19,822 nucleotides of DNA from Bacteroidota bacterium. Lineage in GTDB: Bacteria > Bacteroidota > Rhodothermia > Rhodothermales > UBA10348. A program made the translations under genes and the position numbers. Shown here in pieces: positions 15,218 through 19,822 of the stretch. The stretch lies in contig SMXL01000054.1 of assembly GCA_004356385.1 (NCBI GenBank), positions 1 to 19,822 of the forward strand, read 5' to 3'. The notes under the pieces were generated by a model. That model was given only the letters and a program-made list of their open reading frames with translations. It ran no database searches and had not been told where the DNA came from. The number at the start of each line of letters is the position of its first letter. The stretch's first letter is position 1.

Positions 15218-16420
15218 ATGAGAATTCTAATTGCAGACAGACTTTCGGAGTCCGCCGTTGATCTGCTGATAGGCGGAGGACATGAGGTTGTGAGTCGACC
15301 AGACGCGAAGGGAGATTCTCTGCTTGGGGCTCTTTCAGAGGTTCAGCCGACGGTCCTGATCGTTCGCTCGACGAAAGTACCCGCCGAGGCAATCGAGCAA
15401 TCTTCAAATCTGGAACTGATTGTTCGAGCGGGTGCGGGATACGATAATATTGACGTGGACGGAGCGTCCGATCGAGGTGTATTTGTAGCCAATTGTCCGG
15501 GCAAGAATGCCGCAGCAGTTGCCGAACTTACTATTGGCCTTATGCTCTCGATTGACCGTTCGATTCCTGATAACGTAATCGACGCGCGGGGTGGTAAATG
15601 GAACAAGGCAAAGTATGGTAAAGCGAACGGTGTCAAGGGGCGAACTCTAGGAGTGATTGGACTTGGAAACATCGGACAGGAAGTGGTTCGTCGAGCGCTC
15701 TCGTTCGATATGGAAGTCGTGGGTTGGAGTCGGTCTCTGACGGACGAAAAGGCTGAGTTTTTGGGAATCGAAAGAGCGGAAACCCCCATCGAAGTCGCAG
15801 CCAAAGCAGACGTGATCACCCTCCACGTTGCAGCTACTCCAGAGACGGAGTCGCTGGCCGATGCGGATTTTTTCAGCGCCATGAAACCTGGCGCATTTTT
15901 TATCAACACGACTCGTAGCTCAGTGGTTGATGAGGAAGCGATGCTTAAGGCTATGGAGGAGAAAGGAATCCGCGTAGCCTTAGATGTATTTTCCAACGAG
16001 CCGGCGCATAAGGACGGGGATCTTTCACATCCGCTCGCTGAGCGCAAAGATGTTTATTTGACGCATCATATCGGAGCGTCCACGGAACAGGCGCAGGAGG
16101 CGATCGCGGAAGAAGCCTCGCGGGTTATTCTAACGTATGCGGCGACGAACTCGGTTCCGAATTGCGTAAATATAGCCGAGAAGACGCCTGCCACACACCA
16201 GTTGACCGTTCGTCATTTGGATAAGGTGGGAGTTTTGGCCTCGGTGCTCGAGGAAATCAGGCAGGCTGAATGGAACGTGCAGGAAATGGAAAATCTGGTA
16301 TTCGCAGGTGCACATGCTGCGTGCGCGAGTATCCGTTTTTCGGGTCACGTGGAGCAAGAGGTACTCGAGCGAATTCAAGCAAACTCAGACGTACTTGCGG
16401 TAAGTCTGATCGATCTTTAA
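15218..16420 (+). CDS. serA: D-3-phosphoglycerate dehydrogenase
   Basis: Oxidises 3-phosphoglycerate to 3-phosphohydroxypyruvate with NAD, the first step of serine synthesis. 400 residues. An N-terminal substrate-domain half is followed by the Rossmann motif GLGNIG (148-153). The catalytic Arg233 sits in NTTRSSVVDE, the Glu in VFSNEPA, and His284 in HIGAST. The 2-hydroxyacid dehydrogenase signatures (NCPGKNAAAVAELTIGLML and others) are intact. A C-terminal ACT domain (about 325-400, TVRHLDKVGVLASVLEEI onwards) usually gives feedback inhibition by serine. The extra ASB domain of the longest SerA form is absent. The start ATG has no clear ribosome-binding site, as in many genes here. serC follows after 48 bases, so the two are probably co-transcribed with DUF1015. 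Confidence 0.97.
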   Translation: MRILIADRLSESAVDLLIGGGHEVVSRPDAKGDSLLGALSEVQPTVLIVRSTKVPAEAIEQSSNLELIVRAGAGYDNIDVDGASDRGVFVANCPGKNAAAVAELTIGLMLSIDRSIPDNVIDARGGKWNKAKYGKANGVKGRTLGVIGLGNIGQEVVRRALSFDMEVVGWSRSLTDEKAEFLGIERAETPIEVAAKADVITLHVAATPETESLADADFFSAMKPGAFFINTTRSSVVDEEAMLKAMEEKGIRVALDVFSNEPAHKDGDLSHPLAERKDVYLTHHIGASTEQAQEAIAEEASRVILTYAATNSVPNCVNIAEKTPATHQLTVRHLDKVGVLASVLEEIRQAEWNVQEMENLVFAGAHAACASIRFSGHVEQEVLERIQANSDVLAVSLIDL

Positions 16421-16468
16421 GTAGGACGAGCCAAAGGCAGTAATCAAGCTTGAGGGAGAAAACAGGAA

Positions 16469-17542
16469 ATGGAGCGTAAGCACAATTTCTCGGCCGGACC
16501 GGGTACCCTTCCCGTTGAGGTTTTGGAGGAAGTCCAGGCTGAAATGCTGGAGTTCAAAGACGCCGGTGCTTCGGTGATGGAAATCAGCCATCGATCTTCA
16601 CAGTACTCGTCCGTCGAAGAAAGCGCACGCGAGCAGCTGAAGGCACTTCTGGGCCTTTCAGACGATTGGCATATCCTCTTTCTGCAGGGCGGTGCTTCAA
16701 TGCAGTTCTATCAGGTACCATTGAATTTTCTCGGCGAAAACGATGTAGCCGACTACGTTATTACGGGCTCCTGGGCTAAAAAATCGCATGCAGAGGCCAA
16801 ACGACTTGGCGATGTACGCGTGGCCGCGACCGGTGAAGAGAGCCAGTTTACTGAGATTCCCTCACCCGAGACTTGGACGAACACGGACGAATCTTCGTAT
16901 TTACACTACACATCCAACAATACCATATTCGGAACCCAATTCCATGCGACTCCCCAGGTGGATGCTCCACTCGTCTGTGATGCATCCAGTGATTTTCTTG
17001 GACAGGTTATCGATGTGGACAAGCACGGTCTTATTTACGCCGGCGCTCAGAAAAATCTCGGACCGGCTGGAACTACCATCGTTCTCATAAGGAACGACTT
17101 TCTAGCCAAGAGAAAGGACGACCTTCCGACGATCATGGATTACGGAACCCACACCTCCAAGATGTTTAATACACCTCCGGTGTTTGCGGTATACGTAGTC
17201 GAAAAGATTTTGAGGTGGCTTACGAATCTGGGCGGTATTTCTGCCATGCAGATTCGAAATGAAACCAAGGCCGGTGTTTTATACGAACGGATCGACCGAA
17301 CTGAATTCTATCGGGGTACGGCCGAGGAGGCGTCTCGATCTCTCATGAACGTCACATTTCGTTTGCCTACGGAAGATCTCGAAGCAGCATTCGTAGACTA
17401 TGCTAAGACGAGCGGATTGCTCGCGCTTAAAGGCCACCGAAGTGTCGGAGGCATTCGGGCGTCGATATATAACGCGTGCGAACCGGAATCCGTCGACGCG
17501 CTTGTTTCATTTATGGATGAGTTTGAACGACTTAATGGATAG
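16469..17542 (+). CDS. serC: Phosphoserine aminotransferase
   Basis: PLP enzyme that transaminates 3-phosphohydroxypyruvate with glutamate to phosphoserine, and in many bacteria also acts in pyridoxal-phosphate synthesis. 357 residues, close to the E. coli enzyme (362). N-terminal NFSAGPGTLP, the EISHRSS substrate segment, FLQGGASMQF, then the PLP lysine K195 in YAGAQKNLGPAG, and GHRSVGGIRASIYNA with substrate-binding Arg/His near the end. All are canonical. Purine-rich GAGGGAGAAAACAGGAA before the ATG is one of the few Shine-Dalgarno-like leaders in the window. It is the last gene of the serine operon. phosphoserine phosphatase (serB) is not in the window. Confidence 0.97.
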   Translation: MERKHNFSAGPGTLPVEVLEEVQAEMLEFKDAGASVMEISHRSSQYSSVEESAREQLKALLGLSDDWHILFLQGGASMQFYQVPLNFLGENDVADYVITGSWAKKSHAEAKRLGDVRVAATGEESQFTEIPSPETWTNTDESSYLHYTSNNTIFGTQFHATPQVDAPLVCDASSDFLGQVIDVDKHGLIYAGAQKNLGPAGTTIVLIRNDFLAKRKDDLPTIMDYGTHTSKMFNTPPVFAVYVVEKILRWLTNLGGISAMQIRNETKAGVLYERIDRTEFYRGTAEEASRSLMNVTFRLPTEDLEAAFVDYAKTSGLLALKGHRSVGGIRASIYNACEPESVDALVSFMDEFERLNG

Positions 17543-17586
17543 ACGACATTTCCGAATCGCGGTTGTGAACGACATTTCTGAACGAC
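17524..17586 (+). repeat. Three copies of TGAACGAC before pntAA
   Basis: The octamer TGAACGAC occurs at 17524-17531 (inside the last codons of serC), 17566-17573 and 17579-17586. Two wider units, ACGACATTTCCGAA (17543-17556) and ACGACATTTCTGAA (17569-17582), differ by one base and start 26 bases apart. All lie just upstream of the predicted -35 box of pntAA, where an activator or repressor could bind. Confidence 0.55.
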
Positions 17587-17610
17587 CTTGCTAAATCAAA
17601 TTGCGCAAGG
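17585..17610. other. Inverted repeat overlapping pntAA -35
   Basis: CCTTGC (17585-17590) and GCAAGG (17605-17610) flank a 14-base loop that contains the predicted -35 TTGCGC. It could end the serine-operon transcript, although it has no T tract, or act as an operator for pntAA. Confidence 0.4.
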
Positions 17611-17629
17611 CCGACTCGAATTGTATATA
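17601..17629 (+). promoter_or_regulatory. Promoter of the pnt operon
   Basis: TTGCGC (17601-17606) and TATATA (17624-17629) have a 17-base spacer of the sigma-70 kind. Measured the Bacteroidetes way it is TTG-N20-TATATAGT, the same spacing as the tRNA promoters but with a poorer TTTG half. Predicted start of transcription near 17636, about 28 bases before ATG 17664. Confidence 0.55.
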
Positions 17630-17663
17630 GTGCGCGACAAAAATCCATCCACATAAATCTACT

Positions 17664-18809
17664 ATGGCATATACGATAGGCGTTCCTACTGAACGCTCTC
17701 CGGGAGAACGACTGGTCGCACTCGTTCCAGAAACGGTCTTGAGGCTTACGAAAGCAGGAGCATCTATTATTGTCGAAAAAGGGGCCGGAGAGTCGGCTCA
17801 CTATCCCGACAGCGAATATCAGGAAGCTGGAGCTCGAATCGGAAATAGGGAAGAGGCCCTTGGAGCCGACATCGTCTTAAAGGTCCAACCTCCGTCAGAC
17901 GAGGAAATCCAGGCCCTGAGAGAAAATGCCGTCCTGATTGGATTTCTCAATCCGCTGGATAATCCGTCGGTCGTAGCGAAACTGGCAGCTCAAAACGTGA
18001 CGGCTCTCTCGATGGAACTTGTACCCAGGATCTCTCGAGCTCAGAAAATGGATGCGCTGTCTGCTCTCAGCTCGATCGGTGGGTACCGCGCGGTGCTATA
18101 CGCCGCTTTCAAACTTCCCAAATTCTTTCCTCTTTTGACCACCGCTGCCGGTACCGTTCGTCCGGCCAACGTCCTGGTCCTTGGCGCAGGTGTTGCCGGT
18201 CTTCAGGCCATTGCGACGGCAAAGCGCCTCGGAGCCAGAGTGTCTGGTTACGATATTCGCGACGCTGTTCGCGAGGAGGTTCAGAGTCTCGGCGCTACGT
18301 TCGTCGAGCTTGAACTGGAAATTGACGACATGCAGGATAGCGCCGGTTATGCGAAGGCCATGTTGGAAGAGAAGGCGAATCGTCAAACGGAGTTACTCGT
18401 TCCGTTCATCGGGAAATCGGATGTCGTCATCACGACGGCCCTCATCCCAGGTCGGAAGGCTCCGATTCTGATCACCGCCGAGGCTGTCAAGGCGATGCAT
18501 CCGGGATCCGTCATCGTCGATATGGCTGCATCCAATGGAGGGAACTGCGAACTCACCCAGCCCGGAAAGACGGTCGTCGAACACGGGGTTACGATTTTCG
18601 GTCCGCTGAATCTGCCTGCAGAAATGGCGGTGCATGCGAGTCAACTGTATGCAAAAACATTGTTAGCCGTCGTGGAGGACTTTACGGAAGAGAGCGGATT
18701 CGTAGTCAACTTTGACGACGAAGTGTTCGCAGGAGCTTGCGTCGCGCACGACGGACAGGTGGTCCACGAGAGAGTCAAAGGACTCCTCGAGACTGAAACG
18801 ACATCATAG
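17664..18809 (+). CDS. pntAA: Proton-translocating NAD(P) transhydrogenase subunit alpha part 1
   Basis: Soluble NAD(H)-binding domain I of the membrane transhydrogenase, which uses the proton gradient to reduce NADP from NADH. 381 residues, matching the three-gene Rhodospirillum-type subunit (about 384). Begins GVPTERSPGERLVALVPETV, typical of the alanine dehydrogenase/PNT family. The NAD-binding motif is GAGVAGLQA (starting at residue 174), followed by YDIRDAVREEVQSLGA. The mobile-loop region LELEIDDMQDSAGYAK is clear, with IPGRKAPILIT and MAASNGGNCELTQPG later. It ends before any membrane segment, so the alpha subunit is split. pntAB follows after 14 bases. Confidence 0.96.
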   Translation: MAYTIGVPTERSPGERLVALVPETVLRLTKAGASIIVEKGAGESAHYPDSEYQEAGARIGNREEALGADIVLKVQPPSDEEIQALRENAVLIGFLNPLDNPSVVAKLAAQNVTALSMELVPRISRAQKMDALSALSSIGGYRAVLYAAFKLPKFFPLLTTAAGTVRPANVLVLGAGVAGLQAIATAKRLGARVSGYDIRDAVREEVQSLGATFVELELEIDDMQDSAGYAKAMLEEKANRQTELLVPFIGKSDVVITTALIPGRKAPILITAEAVKAMHPGSVIVDMAASNGGNCELTQPGKTVVEHGVTIFGPLNLPAEMAVHASQLYAKTLLAVVEDFTEESGFVVNFDDEVFAGACVAHDGQVVHERVKGLLETETTS

Positions 18810-18823
18810 TAAATAGCAACGTC

Positions 18824-19099
18824 ATGTTACTAGAAAATATAATTGTATTTGTGCTGGCTGGCTTTATCGGGATGGAAGTCATCAGTAAAGTCCCCCAAAC
18901 GCTTCATACGCCGCTCATGTCGGGTTCAAATGCCATCAGTGGAATCACCATTGTTGGAGCACTCGTCGTAGCCGGGATGGTTGGTGGAGAGTGGGCCAAG
19001 TGGATCGGGTTTGTGGCACTCATTGTGGCGACTGTCAACGTCGTCGGTGGATTCCTGGTTACCGATCGCATGCTTCAGATGTTTAAAAGGAAAGAATAA
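18824..19099 (+). CDS. pntAB: NAD(P) transhydrogenase subunit alpha part 2
   Basis: Small membrane subunit (91 residues) forming the first part of the proton channel (domain II). Three hydrophobic segments are visible: about residues 3-17 (NIIVFVLAGFIGMEVI), 38-55 (AISGITIVGALVVAGMV) and 58-82 (GFVALIVATVNVVGGFLV). The segment KVPQTLHTPLMSGSNAISGI is a family signature at the interface with domain I. The protein ends in a basic tail (FKRKE). Shorter than the R. rubrum version (about 139) but like the short form of many bacteria. It sits between pntAA and pntB in one operon. Confidence 0.95.
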   Translation: MLLENIIVFVLAGFIGMEVISKVPQTLHTPLMSGSNAISGITIVGALVVAGMVGGEWAKWIGFVALIVATVNVVGGFLVTDRMLQMFKRKE

Positions 19100-19158
19100 C
19101 TGCAATTCCCGATCCGAGCCCATCACGTCTAATCTGAATTCTATTTTCAATCGTTCTC

Positions 19159-19822
19159 ATGGCTACAGCCTTCATTGATATTGCCTACCTGGTGGCAGCA
19201 GTTCTATTCATTTTTGGCCTGAAAAGGCTGCAATCGCCTGCGACGGCGAGGCAGGGAAATCAATTGGCCGCCGTTGGTATGCTGGTTGCAATCGTCGCGA
19301 CGCTCTTCATGCACAAGATTTTGACCCCCGCCGAAATGATCGGTGGCCTCGCGCTTGGTGGTCTGATCGGAGTCGTACTGGCCAAGAGAGTCAAGATGAC
19401 GGGGATGCCCGAGCTCGTCGCCGCGTTCAACGGATTTGGCGGGTTGGCCTCCGCGGGAGTAGCCGGGGCGGAAATCGCCCGCATCATGATGCCCAATGCC
19501 GAGCTCGGTCCGGACGGTTTCCTGTTTTCCTCGACCGCCGCGGTCACCATTTCGCTGAGTCTGCTCATCGGTATGGTTACGTTCACGGGAAGCTTTGTCG
19601 CTTTTGGAAAACTTGCTGGAAAAATTAGTGGGAATCCGATCTCATTTCCCGGGATGCGAGTATTCACCCTGTTGATGGCCTTAGGGGCCGTCGCGGCCGC
19701 GGTGTTCATGGTCATGGGAGCCGGCGAATTTCCCCAAATTTCTGACCCGGTTGTAACCGGCGCTTTAATTTTGACCGGTATCGCGTTTATTCTTGGAATT
19801 CTCCTCGTCATTCCGATTGGAG
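19159..19822 (+). CDS. pntB: NAD(P) transhydrogenase subunit beta, 5' part
   Basis: Beta subunit, holding the rest of the proton channel and the NADP-binding domain III. Only 221 codons are in the window; the gene continues beyond the right edge. The visible part is very hydrophobic with about six to eight membrane segments (for example IAYLVAAVLFIFGL, LAAVGMLVAIVATLFM, GLALGGLIGVVLA). It contains KMTGMPELVAAFNGFGGLASA, a clear PntB signature with residues of the proton path. The start ATG 19159, 59 bases after pntAB, gives a normal N-terminus. No ribosome-binding site is obvious. The minus-strand frame antisense to it is a by-product of its GC-rich codons. Confidence 0.95.
   Translation, partial: MATAFIDIAYLVAAVLFIFGLKRLQSPATARQGNQLAAVGMLVAIVATLFMHKILTPAEMIGGLALGGLIGVVLAKRVKMTGMPELVAAFNGFGGLASAGVAGAEIARIMMPNAELGPDGFLFSSTAAVTISLSLLIGMVTFTGSFVAFGKLAGKISGNPISFPGMRVFTLLMALGAVAAAVFMVMGAGEFPQISDPVVTGALILTGIAFILGILLVIPIG

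Noticed and set aside
19260..19811. Open frame of 183 codons on the minus strand
   Set aside because: It is antisense to pntB, whose protein has clear family signatures; the frame is Ala/Pro/Thr-rich with no domain and has no promoter.
1..19822. CRISPR array, insertion sequence, prophage or defence system
   Set aside because: I saw no regularly spaced repeats, transposase or integrase motifs, terminal inverted repeats or phage genes, and the three tRNA genes are not followed by integrase or att-like duplications.

Overview
The window looks like chromosomal backbone of a member of the Bacteroidota/Rhodothermota (FCB) group, most likely a Rhodothermia-like marine lineage with roughly balanced base composition. 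The reasons are a DUF4835 protein, an S46 dipeptidyl-peptidase, an outer-membrane barrel carrying helix-hairpin-helix repeats next to a PorV-like barrel, a serA-serC-DUF1015 cluster, few clear Shine-Dalgarno sequences, and promoters of the TTG-N19/20-TAnnTTTG type known from Bacteroidetes. The lineage call is inference; no rRNA is present.

Layout. Bases 1-1135: 3' end of alaS, then tRNA-Ser(CGA) with its own promoter and terminator. 1160-8833: a cell-envelope block. It holds a large secreted protein (HExxH metalloprotease-like, then propeller, then predicted outer-membrane barrel), a small zinc-ribbon protein, a two-gene minus-strand operon of outer-membrane barrels, and a divergent DUF4835 protein. 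8834-9000: tRNA-Leu(UAG) on the minus strand with promoter and terminator. 9114-13621: an S46 peptidase (DPP7-type specificity residue), an alkaline-phosphatase-superfamily enzyme on the minus strand, and a patatin-like lipase. 13610-13821: initiator tRNA-Met on the minus strand with promoter and terminator. 13905-17542: a likely operon of DUF1015, serA and serC (serine synthesis from 3-phosphoglycerate). 17543-19822: promoter region and three-gene proton-translocating NAD(P) transhydrogenase (pntAA, pntAB, pntB; pntB runs off the window).

How the genes work together: serA and serC carry out the first two steps of serine synthesis. The transhydrogenase exchanges reducing power between NADH and NADPH, so its position after the NADH-producing serA may be metabolically sensible, although it has its own promoter. 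The envelope genes suggest a protein- and peptide-processing outer membrane and periplasm. I found no mobile element, CRISPR array, phage or defence system. The most interesting points are the repeated promoter architecture, the protease-propeller-barrel fusion, the C1/U72 initiator tRNA and the triple TGAACGAC motif before pntAA. None amounts to a clearly new system.
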